Positions 49,257 through 58,155 of a stretch of DNA of 64,000 bases are shown here, in pieces. The first letter of the stretch is position 1; each line of letters opens with the position of its first letter. The stretch lies in contig CAMZEH010000003.1 of NCBI GenBank assembly GCA_947305745.1, positions 1-64,000 of the forward strand. The letters are read 5' to 3'. Below the pieces are notes generated by a model that had not been told where the DNA came from, ran no database searches, and saw only the letters and a list, made by a program, of their open reading frames with translations. A program made the position numbers and the translations under genes. The DNA is from an uncultured Clostridia bacterium (lineage in GTDB: Bacteria; Bacillota; Clostridia; Oscillospirales; Acutalibacteraceae).

Positions 49257-50375
49257 TTGTACACACTGAAGAAAAAAGAGATGAACGCAAGACTTGGCGA
49301 GTTTAAAACGCCGCATGGTACTATTCAATTACCGGGCTTTATGAATGTTGCAACATGCGGAGCTATAAAAGGCGCGGTTTCAGCGATAGATTTAAAAGAT
49401 ATAAAATGCCAAGTTCAGCTTTGCAATACATATCATCTTCACTTAAGGCCGGGCGATGACACCGTAAAAGCGCTCGGAGGGATTCGTAAATTTACGTCTT
49501 GGGACGGGCCAGTGCTGACCGATAGCGGAGGATTCCAAGTGTTTTCGCTTGCCAAATTAAGAAATATCAAAGAGGAGGGCGTAGAATTTTCCTCGCATAT
49601 AGATGGGCATAAAATTTTCATGGGCCCCGAAGAAAGTATGAAAATACAGTCTAATCTGGGCTCTACGATAGCCATGGCATTCGATGAATGTATAGCAAAT
49701 CCTGCGGAGTATTCGTATACGAAAAACTCGTGCGCCAGAACTGTAAGATGGCTTAAGCGCTGCAAAACCAAGATGCAACAGCTTAATTCTCGTGATGATA
49801 CCTTAAATAAGGAGCAAATGCTGTTCGGAATAAATCAAGGAAGCACTTATAAGGATATAAGAATTGAACACATGAAAGAAATTTCGGAGCTTGAATTAAA
49901 CGGATATGCAATAGGCGGATTGGCTGTGGGAGAAACGGCTGAGGAAATGTATGAAACCATCGAGGCTGTTGAACCTTATATGCCGAGCGATAAACCAAGG
50001 TATTTGATGGGCGTCGGAACGCCGAGAAATATAATCGAGGCGGTGGCGCGAGGAGTAGACCTGATGGACTGCGTAATGCCGAGTAGGAATGCGCGCCATG
50101 GAAAGATTTTTACATGGAACGGCGCAATTAATATTTTGAACGCAAAATATGAGCGCGACGAAACACCGCTTGATATAAATTGTAAATGTCCGACATGCCT
50201 TAATCATAGTAAGGCTTACGTGCGACACCTTTTAAAAAGTGGTGAAATGCTCGGAATGCGTCTGGCGGTTATGCATAATCTCTATTTTTATAACGATTTA
50301 ATGGAAAAAATTCGTAAATCTCTTTTTGACGGAAATTTCGAGATATTTTATAATCATTACAAACAAATTTTTTGA
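49257..50375 (+). CDS. tgt: tRNA-guanine transglycosylase
   Basis: TDSGGFQVFSLAKLRNIKEEGVEFSSHIDG; MAFDEC; GYAIGGLAVGE; CKCPTCLNHSKAYVRHLLKSGEMLGMRL. Confidence 0.96.
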   Translation: MYTLKKKEMNARLGEFKTPHGTIQLPGFMNVATCGAIKGAVSAIDLKDIKCQVQLCNTYHLHLRPGDDTVKALGGIRKFTSWDGPVLTDSGGFQVFSLAKLRNIKEEGVEFSSHIDGHKIFMGPEESMKIQSNLGSTIAMAFDECIANPAEYSYTKNSCARTVRWLKRCKTKMQQLNSRDDTLNKEQMLFGINQGSTYKDIRIEHMKEISELELNGYAIGGLAVGETAEEMYETIEAVEPYMPSDKPRYLMGVGTPRNIIEAVARGVDLMDCVMPSRNARHGKIFTWNGAINILNAKYERDETPLDINCKCPTCLNHSKAYVRHLLKSGEMLGMRLAVMHNLYFYNDLMEKIRKSLFDGNFEIFYNHYKQIF

Positions 50376-50410
50376 TTTGTTAGATAAAATTTTAAGGGAG
50401 TGGCGGCTAT

Positions 50411-51328
50411 ATGTCCGTTAAGTTTACTCAAGAATTTGATCCTAATCAAAAAGATACTAAAAAAATTGCTACCGGGATGGAATTCACTCCGGTTGCGCAT
50501 GTTAATGATTTAAAATATAAGTCAAAATATTGGCTTGAAAAGAAAATTAACGAATTAATAGATTGGTTCAATGGACGCAATAATTATCTTTCGTATGTGT
50601 TTGCATATGATGATGCTAATAATAGATACAGTTTTCAAAATGTGAAAAAAAAATCATTTAGAGACAAACATTTAGAGATCCATCGGGACTATTTAGTGGA
50701 GTATGAACATGACGCATATTTTGATATTGCAAAAATGTATGGGCGTTTAGCATATAATCGTACCAAAGAGTTTGAAAAATTTTTAAAAAATTTAGAAAAT
50801 AAAAAAGCAAGTGTTATATTAGTAGAAATAGACAAGTTTAAAAATAACAATTTCGATAAATGGAAGAAAGAAATTCAAAGAGCTACCGTTCATACTTTTA
50901 CTTTTATTTTGAATAAAGTTATTCAAAAAGATGGGAAACGTGGAGGTTTGCTAAAAAAGAAGCAGGAAAGCCGCCGAAAAAAACTTTTGGAAAAATTCAG
51001 AGACTGGAAGAAAAAATTGTCTAATCCTACAACTGGTAAACAAAAAGATTTTGCGGGCGCGGTAAATAGTTTGGTCGCAATACTTTCAGGCAGCGGAAGA
51101 GATTTACGCACGGATGAAGTAAAAATTTTTTCAGAATGCTTTGGCGATACGGAAAAGAACCGAGCTTGGAAGAAATTTTGGGACTATGAAGGTGTTATAG
51201 TGAAGGAGTATTTGCCGTTTCCTAAATTCAATAACAGAACCAATAGGGTAATAACATCTTTATATGGTATGATAACGGATGTAGGTTTGGACATTGATAA
51301 GATGATAGAAGCATATATAGAAAATTAG
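50411..51328 (+). CDS. Orphan hypothetical protein, Lys-rich
   Basis: 305-aa ORF with aagggag RBS; no family recognised. Confidence 0.6.
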   Translation: MSVKFTQEFDPNQKDTKKIATGMEFTPVAHVNDLKYKSKYWLEKKINELIDWFNGRNNYLSYVFAYDDANNRYSFQNVKKKSFRDKHLEIHRDYLVEYEHDAYFDIAKMYGRLAYNRTKEFEKFLKNLENKKASVILVEIDKFKNNNFDKWKKEIQRATVHTFTFILNKVIQKDGKRGGLLKKKQESRRKKLLEKFRDWKKKLSNPTTGKQKDFAGAVNSLVAILSGSGRDLRTDEVKIFSECFGDTEKNRAWKKFWDYEGVIVKEYLPFPKFNNRTNRVITSLYGMITDVGLDIDKMIEAYIEN

Positions 51329-51577
51329 AGTATAGTGGGCATTAACTTAGAATCAACTTTTTGGTTTTTAGCTCTATTATAAAAGCTAAATTTGATTTCA
51401 ATAATTTTAACCATTCATCGTAGATTTTTGTAGCTAACATACTTATCAAATTGTTGTTGGACATCTTCAAATTGGCATTAAAATGAGCCTCATCCATTCG
51501 GATAAGGCTTTTATGTTGTAATTTAACCGAGGAGTTGCAGTTGCGGTCGGTTGTCAAAAACTAAGTATTGTGAGTGA

Positions 51578-52930
51578 TTATTCGGCATTGGAAACCGGAG
51601 CAAAGCGTATGAGCCCTTTGCTATCGTGGTTGGGCTCGTTTGCATGGCTAAGTCTGATAGCTATATTTGCTCTTTGGATTTCGGTAACACCTGATTTGTC
51701 ATGTTCGCGTTGGAGTTCCTCTTCGGCTTTCTTGCGTTTGGCTTCTTCTTCTCGGCGCTTTGCTTCTTCCGCCTCTCTGATTCTTGCTTCTTGTTCCTCT
51801 TTTAGTTTGAGCTGTTCCTTTTCTTCTCTGCGTCTGTTTTCTTCTTCCGCTAAACGCTTTGCTTCTTCTTCTTTTCTAATTCTGGCGTTTTTTTCTTTGC
51901 GCTTTGCTTTTTCTTCTTTTTTCCTTGCTTCTTTTTCCTCTTTTTCTTTTCTGACTCTGGCCTTTTCTTCTCTGGCTCTCGCTTGTGCTTCTTCTTCTTT
52001 TTGGTGCTTTTCTTCCTCTTCTTTATGCTTTATTATTGCCCTTTTCCTCTCAATAATGCGGGCATAATTAGTCTTAAGTGCCTTTATGCTTGGGTTGATT
52101 TCGTTTTCCCAGTCGTTCACTGAATACTGTTTGGTAGTGAGAGGTTTTGATTTTTCTTCAGCCACTATAAATATAGGACGTAAATTCCACAGAAGCTCAG
52201 CTGTGTGGTGATATTCACTTTTATAAAAGCAAGCAGTCAAGACGCCAAAAATATGTCCATAGGTTGTGTCAATATTCCTAGCATTGCCAACACAATCTAC
52301 GAGTGCAAATTTACACTCTCTGAATGCCTCTAATGCCCTAGAACGACAACCTAAAACATCTTTAGCGATTTCTATGTATTTGTTTTGAGCCTTAGAGTTC
52401 AGTTTGTCATCCTTCATCATACCAAGTAGATTTTCTATAAATTTATTTTCAGCTATTTTAGTCATAGAAGGCCCCGACACCGAACTGATGATTACGTCTG
52501 ACAGTAGAGCTTGACGACCCAAATCACAGGCACAAAGCATATCTTGTTTCGCAGTGGGATTTAGAGGTTCTTTTTTGTATGCAGCACATGCTTCGGCCAT
52601 GATTTTCAGTATATTTTTATGCTTGTCTGATGCAGGACGCATAAAAATATTAAATAATTTGTCCCTTTGTTCCGGCGTTGAGGCAGTTGCGAACATCATG
52701 TCCAATAATTCCCGGCATTCAGGTGATTCCGGGTTTGCACGCATGGTACTTAACACATCACTCTGGGGTAGGATCGATCCCAACGCTTGACCCAGCGCGC
52801 TTAATATGCTGCTCTTAGGTGGGGTTGATGCCTTAACCGGAGTCATGGTCACGCTCTGACTTACTATTACGGCACATGATAAAAGCCCGGCTACCGATTT
52901 GTTCAAAATACTCATTGTTTGTTTTTTCAT
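51578..52930 (-). CDS. Secreted hypothetical protein with long charged E/K/R helix
   Basis: Signal peptide MKKQTMSILNKSVAGLLSCAVIVSQSVTMTPVKAS; about 110-aa run of EEKARVRKEKEEKEARKKEEKAKRKEK-type sequence; ggagg RBS. Confidence 0.7.
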   Translation of the reverse strand: MKKQTMSILNKSVAGLLSCAVIVSQSVTMTPVKASTPPKSSILSALGQALGSILPQSDVLSTMRANPESPECRELLDMMFATASTPEQRDKLFNIFMRPASDKHKNILKIMAEACAAYKKEPLNPTAKQDMLCACDLGRQALLSDVIISSVSGPSMTKIAENKFIENLLGMMKDDKLNSKAQNKYIEIAKDVLGCRSRALEAFRECKFALVDCVGNARNIDTTYGHIFGVLTACFYKSEYHHTAELLWNLRPIFIVAEEKSKPLTTKQYSVNDWENEINPSIKALKTNYARIIERKRAIIKHKEEEEKHQKEEEAQARAREEKARVRKEKEEKEARKKEEKAKRKEKNARIRKEEEAKRLAEEENRRREEKEQLKLKEEQEARIREAEEAKRREEEAKRKKAEEELQREHDKSGVTEIQRANIAIRLSHANEPNHDSKGLIRFAPVSNAE

Positions 52931-53119
52931 TTTATAATTCCTCCGAATTCTTTTTTGTTAATATTATACTATTGTTAAACATTGATGTCAATACCTGTAT
53001 TTTAGTGTTGTATAAATAATTGCGTGCTGTCCCTTGAAAGACAGATTTTCCCATACTTTAAAGAGCCTTGCATCATTAATCCACAAAGCTCTTTTCACAT
53101 TAGATATATTATTAATCTG

Positions 53120-54403
53120 TTAAGAAGGCTTTTCTAATCCAACTGCTTTCCACCAGTCCCCCGGAATATCTGTGAGTGGTTTTGTATTAATAAAAGCATC
53201 TGCATCTATTGATTCTATTTTATCACCGCAATGATACTCAAATCTGGTTACGCCTAGTTCCTTATCCACATTTTTTAAAGAGTCATAGGGGGATAGATCT
53301 AAAAAATTTTTTCGCAAAACGAAAGACAGGTTATCCCGCATAACAAAATATGTAGGATTTTCAGTGGGGAGGACTTTTGCCGCATCTAGTATGAATGCCA
53401 TATATACTGCGCAATATGAGTTTTCTTTTTTGTATTCAGCATCGCTTTTAATCTTTTGCTGCAATTGTTTAAGCCCGTACGTTAACACAGGTTCGTAAGC
53501 GAATTTGGACCAGTATACTCCTTCACCGTATCTTCGTTCGCCAGTTTCAAGTGGCGTTTCAGATGATTTATGGCCTAGTTCCGTCATTAAATTTCGATAT
53601 CTTTCTTTAAAGTTGTTTTTATTAGGTCCGACAATTCCACGATATACAACCTTGCCATTTTCGCGATTAATAATTTTTTTAAAGGTTTCGTCATCGACTG
53701 CGAGAGGAGGTTGTTTTACGCTTGCTTTCGAAGTTTCTTCGCGCTCCGATTCTTCTATGATTTTTAAATTTGATTGTATGTTAATCGTAGGCGCTTTACT
53801 TGCTATGCTGCTGCCATCTTGTGAATTATCTTTGATTGCATTCTCTCGTTGCTTTATTAAGCTCCACAAAACAAGAGACATAAAAACTTTTAAAATATTG
53901 GAAAGCCGGTTGCTTTTAAGTTTTTCGGTAATACTTCCGTTTTTCATTCTATGAGCATTCAGATCTTCCCATTTTACATCTTCATCGTAATATTCAATAG
54001 CGCTTTTGGGGTCGCTTTTAGCCAGCAAAAATGCCTTGATTTTGGATTTATCCAGATTATCCATATTTAAATTCCCGTTTTGCCAAATTAATTTATTAAA
54101 GAGGCCATTTTTGTTCGTACCCAGCGATTTTGCTTGATATTCAATTGCTTTTCTGAATTTTTGCATTTTTCTGAATTTTTGCATATTGTTTTCATTGTTT
54201 TTCAAAAGCTCGGCGAACTTATAAATATTACTATCGTTGTTTTGCCCTATAACATGTGTGAGAATGTCATTTGCGGTTTTTTTTGTTAATTCATTTTTTT
54301 CGGTATTCAAAAATTTTTTAAGTAATTCTTTACCGTTCCCCAGCTCCTCAAGTTTTCTTTTTGCTCGTCTGGTGTCGGCAGATGCTATTGCGTAAAAATC
54401 CAT
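53120..54403 (-). CDS. Putative ADP-ribosyltransferase-fold protein
   Basis: C-terminal VVYRGIVG...ETGERRYGEGVYWSKFAYEPVLTYG...TRFEYHCGD pattern resembling ART/PARP cores; N-terminal helical region unrecognised. Confidence 0.5.
   Translation of the reverse strand: MDFYAIASADTRRAKRKLEELGNGKELLKKFLNTEKNELTKKTANDILTHVIGQNNDSNIYKFAELLKNNENNMQKFRKMQKFRKAIEYQAKSLGTNKNGLFNKLIWQNGNLNMDNLDKSKIKAFLLAKSDPKSAIEYYDEDVKWEDLNAHRMKNGSITEKLKSNRLSNILKVFMSLVLWSLIKQRENAIKDNSQDGSSIASKAPTINIQSNLKIIEESEREETSKASVKQPPLAVDDETFKKIINRENGKVVYRGIVGPNKNNFKERYRNLMTELGHKSSETPLETGERRYGEGVYWSKFAYEPVLTYGLKQLQQKIKSDAEYKKENSYCAVYMAFILDAAKVLPTENPTYFVMRDNLSFVLRKNFLDLSPYDSLKNVDKELGVTRFEYHCGDKIESIDADAFINTKPLTDIPGDWWKAVGLEKPS
54149..54184. 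repeat. Perfect 18-bp tandem duplication inside the ART-like gene
   Basis: ttttctgaatttttgcat x2, encoding MQKFRK MQKFRK. Confidence 0.9.
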
Positions 54404-54578
54404 ACAACCACTCCTTATTAGGAATAATGTAAATATTATATATTATTAAATTTAATGTATCAAGCTGTTTGAAAAATTTCGGTTTAATTAAATAAGAACG
54501 TTTATGTGCGTAGTATTATAAACTTATACTATACTCTGCACGAGAAATGTGTTATAATATAAGTATAATATGAATCAT

Positions 54579-54984
54579 GGGGGCGTAAAGGCTTCGACGA
54601 GGAGTAGGAGTTTAAGTAAGCGAGTAGCAGGGCTGGACTGCTTTAAAAGCCGCATTTTTCAATTAAATGGAAAAGCAACTTATGGCGATAAGCCAAACAA
54701 ACAACCGGCTTTAAGATTAGTATCTGGAGGATGCGAAGCTTTAGCCGCAGCCTAATTTAAATAGGCGACATCTTATTTTAGATTACCGCGACTAATTTAA
54801 GGTGAATATTAGCGGTCAACGTGTACGGAAGAGTTTCTCGGCTTCCGTCAGGCATTAGAGAATACCGAATTTAGAGGTTTGTCAGTGAACTGACATATTC
54901 GGAAATTTTGATCACTGAATACACTCGTAGAAAGCTTAGGTAAATACTTTTCGGACAGGGGTTCAATTCCCCTCGCCTCCACCA
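54579..54984 (+). ncRNA. ssrA: tmRNA
   Basis: gggggcgtaaaggcttcgacg 5' end; ggacaggggttcaattcccctcgcctccacca 3' end pairing in acceptor stem; tag frame ends EALAAA-stop. Confidence 0.95.
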
Positions 54985-55028
54985 TACTAAAAGCCTAATT
55001 TAGATACAATGTAGTTTTAGGTGTAACG

Positions 55029-55060
55029 ATTTGCACTCCGAAGGGGGTGCAAATTTTTTG
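55029..55060 (+). terminator. Terminator downstream of ssrA
   Basis: atttgcactcc-gaag-gggtgcaaat then tttttt. Confidence 0.65.
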
Positions 55061-55141
55061 CTTCAAAACAGGTAAATCGTTACAGTAAAAAACAAATCGT
55101 TACACTATATTTTTAAAATTAATGTAAATTTTGCACAACAA

Positions 55142-55195
55142 AAAAGCCCCTACCTTAAGGCAAAATAATTCGCCAAAAGATAGGGCTTATTTTTT
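55142..55195 (-). terminator. Terminator downstream of serine recombinase gene (minus strand)
   Basis: Reverse strand aagccctatcttttggcgaattattttgccttaaggtaggggctttttt. Confidence 0.6.
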
Positions 55196-55206
55196 AGAGT
55201 TTAAAT

Positions 55207-56796
55207 TTAAATATTTATAGGTACTTCCTGTCCGTTTTTAAACACCACAATCACTTCGGTGTAAGATTTAACCATGATTTTATCTATTACACGAATGAAT
55301 AACTTATCGTCAAAGCTATCAATTAAGGTTTCGTTTTCAGAGATATCTTTTAAGAAATTTTCAATCGCAATTATCCTTGCACGTTTATCTTTTAACTTTG
55401 AATCTAAAACCTCGATTTTTTGTTTCACTGTCTCATATTCGTTTGATAATTTGATATAGTTCTCTTTGTATGTATCTTGATCTAAAGTTTCCGTTGCATT
55501 TTTGTCGATATAATTTTGAATCTTGGTATAAATAAGCCGGCTTTCACCACAGAGCTTAGCTTTTTCTTTTTCCATAATCTCGGTATCATCAATAGATTTC
55601 ATGAATTCTTTGATGCCACCGATTACTTCATCTTTGTTTTCCAGTAGCTTATTAAATGCTTCAATGAATATATTTTCAATATCTTTTGGATTTAAGTCCG
55701 GCGTTTCGCATTTATGCCCTTTTTTAAGTTTACTCTTGCATTGCCATACCACACGTTTGTATTTATCTGTGGAATGAAATGTTCTGGGGCCGTAAAATTT
55801 GCCACATTTACTACAAACTATCCTACTGGAAAATACGCTGTTTCCGCTATTCGACAGACCCTGTTTTTTACGCTCTTTGATTTCGGCTTGAACCAAATCA
55901 AAAACTTCAGGCTCGATTATTGCTTCGTGGCTGCCTTCAACATAGTACTGCGGAACTTCGCCATTATTTTTCTTTTGCTTTTTGGTTAAAAAATTCACGG
56001 TGTATTGTTTTTGCAAAAGGGCATCACCTTTATACTTTTCATTTGTGAGTATGCTAAGAACCGTGGTCTTACTCCACTTCTTTTTGCCCATAGGGCTTAG
56101 AATTTCCTTGCTTTCTAAGTATTTACATATTCCGCATGGCGTTTTACCATCAAGAAATAATTTATAAATAAGTTTTACTATCTTAGCCTGCGTTGGCACG
56201 ATTTTCGGAAGACCGTCTTCGCCTTTTTCATATCCTAAAAAGTTACTGTATGGCATTATAATTTTCCCTTCAGCGAATCTTTTTCTATGTCCCCAAGTTA
56301 CATTTTCCGAGATACTTCGGCTCTCTTCCTGAGCAAGCGAACTCATGATTGTAAGTAAAAGCTCGCCCTTTGCATCAAAGGTGTAAATATTTTCTTTTTC
56401 AAAATAAACTTCGATTCCTTTATCTTTGAGCCTTCTGACAGTTGTTAATGTGTCTACAGTATTTCTTGCAAACCTAGAAACTGATTTTGTAATTATAAGG
56501 TCTATTTTTCCGCTTAGAGCATCACTTATCATTTCTTTAAAGCCCGCTCTGTGCTTTGTGTTGACTGCAGAGATGCCCTCATCCGTATAAATTTTCACGA
56601 AATCCCAACTCGGATTTGAATAAATATAATTTGTATAATACCGAACCTGCATATCGTAACTCGTGATTTGTTCAGCTTTGTCGGTCGAAACTCTCGCATA
56701 AGCCGCCACTCTTTTTCGCCTTGTTTGTGCAGTTGGCATTGCCGAGTAATAATCAAGCGTTGCAGGTATGACTGTTACATTTTTCGCTGTATTCAA
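55207..56796 (-). CDS. Large serine recombinase
   Basis: AAYARVSTDKAEQ catalytic Ser; ITKSVSRFARNTVDTL; recombinase domain; zinc ribbon CSKCGKFYG...WQCKSKLKKGHKC; coiled-coil C-terminus. Confidence 0.95.
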   Translation of the reverse strand: MNTAKNVTVIPATLDYYSAMPTAQTRRKRVAAYARVSTDKAEQITSYDMQVRYYTNYIYSNPSWDFVKIYTDEGISAVNTKHRAGFKEMISDALSGKIDLIITKSVSRFARNTVDTLTTVRRLKDKGIEVYFEKENIYTFDAKGELLLTIMSSLAQEESRSISENVTWGHRKRFAEGKIIMPYSNFLGYEKGEDGLPKIVPTQAKIVKLIYKLFLDGKTPCGICKYLESKEILSPMGKKKWSKTTVLSILTNEKYKGDALLQKQYTVNFLTKKQKKNNGEVPQYYVEGSHEAIIEPEVFDLVQAEIKERKKQGLSNSGNSVFSSRIVCSKCGKFYGPRTFHSTDKYKRVVWQCKSKLKKGHKCETPDLNPKDIENIFIEAFNKLLENKDEVIGGIKEFMKSIDDTEIMEKEKAKLCGESRLIYTKIQNYIDKNATETLDQDTYKENYIKLSNEYETVKQKIEVLDSKLKDKRARIIAIENFLKDISENETLIDSFDDKLFIRVIDKIMVKSYTEVIVVFKNGQEVPINI

Positions 56797-58096
56797 CTTT
56801 ACTTTCCTTTCTTAAGGCACGTTCTCTGGCGGCTTGCCTTTTTTCTTCAGTCCAACTTTCGCTTCGAGAAGTGTAGTGCCATGTTTTATGAATTTTTGTC
56901 TTGTCGGACACAATAAAATCGAGACTTCTATCCTCAGAAACCTCAATTAAATCTATTTTTTCTGTAAATAAATTCTCATCAAACTTTGTGATATTTAGCA
57001 CCTCAGACGCAAGTTTTTTCAATACTTCCTCAGGTATTTGTTTAGACGGGCATGCATTTTTTCCTTCGTTCACATGAGTTTGGCAACTCCAGTATGCGCT
57101 TCCTTTGTAAACTCTGCGTTTGTAATTTTTGCCACAAGTTAAGCACTTGATTTTTCCTGTGAAAGCGTATTTTGGGGGAGTTTTCCTGTTAGATTTGGCT
57201 TTCTTTCTATTTTCTTCCAACAAAGCATTTACTTTATCAAACATATTTTTATCTATTATTGGAGTATGTGTGTTTTCGGCATAATATCTCGGTAGTTCGC
57301 CATGATTTCTCTTTCGTATTTTATTAAGATGATCAGATACAAATTTCTTTTGAAGCAGTGCATTTCCTGAATATTTTTCATTGAGCAGTATGTTTCTTAC
57401 GCTATTTGCAGTCCATTTTCCGCCTCTTAAAGTAGGTACACCGAGCTTTTTTAATGTCTTTGCAATTTTAGTACATCCCGTACCATTCGCATATTCTTCA
57501 AAAATCCACCTTACAATCGAAGCGTTATTTTCATTTATTTTGATATTTCCATTTGATATATCATATCCAAAAAGGAACCTTAAATTTGCAAGTTCTCCAT
57601 TTTGAAATTGCTTTCTTATTCGCCATTTGCAGTTTTCACTTACGGATAGACTCTCTTCTTGGGCAAAGGAAGCAAGAATTGTAAGCATAAGTTCTCCGTC
57701 AGAGCTTATACTGTGAATTTTTTCTCTTTCAAAGTAGACATCAACACCTAAATCTTTAAGGCTTCTTGTAACATTCAAAGTATCAAGTGTGTTTCTTGCA
57801 AATCTCGATATTGACTTTGTTATTATCATGTCAATTTTCCCAAGTTTACAATCGGATAGTAGTTTTTGAAACTGCGGTCTTTCGTTTTTGGTACCTGTGT
57901 ATGCTTTGTCTGAATATACACCTACATATTCCCATCCAGCATGGTTTTGAATGAGCTGACTATAATAACTTACCTGTGCGGAAAGGGAATGGAGCATTTC
58001 GTCTTTGCCACTCGAAACTCTCGCATAAGCTGCTACTTTTTTTAGTTTCGGCAAAGGCAAAACAGCTCTGTCAACAAGACTTATTATTTTTGCCAC
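56753..58096 (-). CDS. Large serine recombinase (shorter, C-terminally reduced)
   Basis: AAYARVSSGKDEM; ITKSISRFARNTLDTL; zinc ribbon CLTCGKNYKRRVYKGSAYWSCQTHVNEGKNAC. Confidence 0.95.
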   Translation of the reverse strand: MAKIISLVDRAVLPLPKLKKVAAYARVSSGKDEMLHSLSAQVSYYSQLIQNHAGWEYVGVYSDKAYTGTKNERPQFQKLLSDCKLGKIDMIITKSISRFARNTLDTLNVTRSLKDLGVDVYFEREKIHSISSDGELMLTILASFAQEESLSVSENCKWRIRKQFQNGELANLRFLFGYDISNGNIKINENNASIVRWIFEEYANGTGCTKIAKTLKKLGVPTLRGGKWTANSVRNILLNEKYSGNALLQKKFVSDHLNKIRKRNHGELPRYYAENTHTPIIDKNMFDKVNALLEENRKKAKSNRKTPPKYAFTGKIKCLTCGKNYKRRVYKGSAYWSCQTHVNEGKNACPSKQIPEEVLKKLASEVLNITKFDENLFTEKIDLIEVSEDRSLDFIVSDKTKIHKTWHYTSRSESWTEEKRQAARERALRKESKVEYSEKCNSHTCNA

Positions 58097-58155
58097 GATA
58101 ACCCCTCCTTTCAGCGTTACATATTAGCTCTTCAAAGCCTAATAATCAAGCCATT

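Noticed and set aside
51570-52067. 165-aa Ser/Phe-rich ORF on plus strand
   Set aside because: Antisense of the charged E/K/R helix coding region; low-complexity artefact.
54570-54755. 61-aa ORF ending EALAAA
   Set aside because: Lies inside ssrA; the apparent ORF is the tmRNA tag frame extended upstream, not a separate gene.
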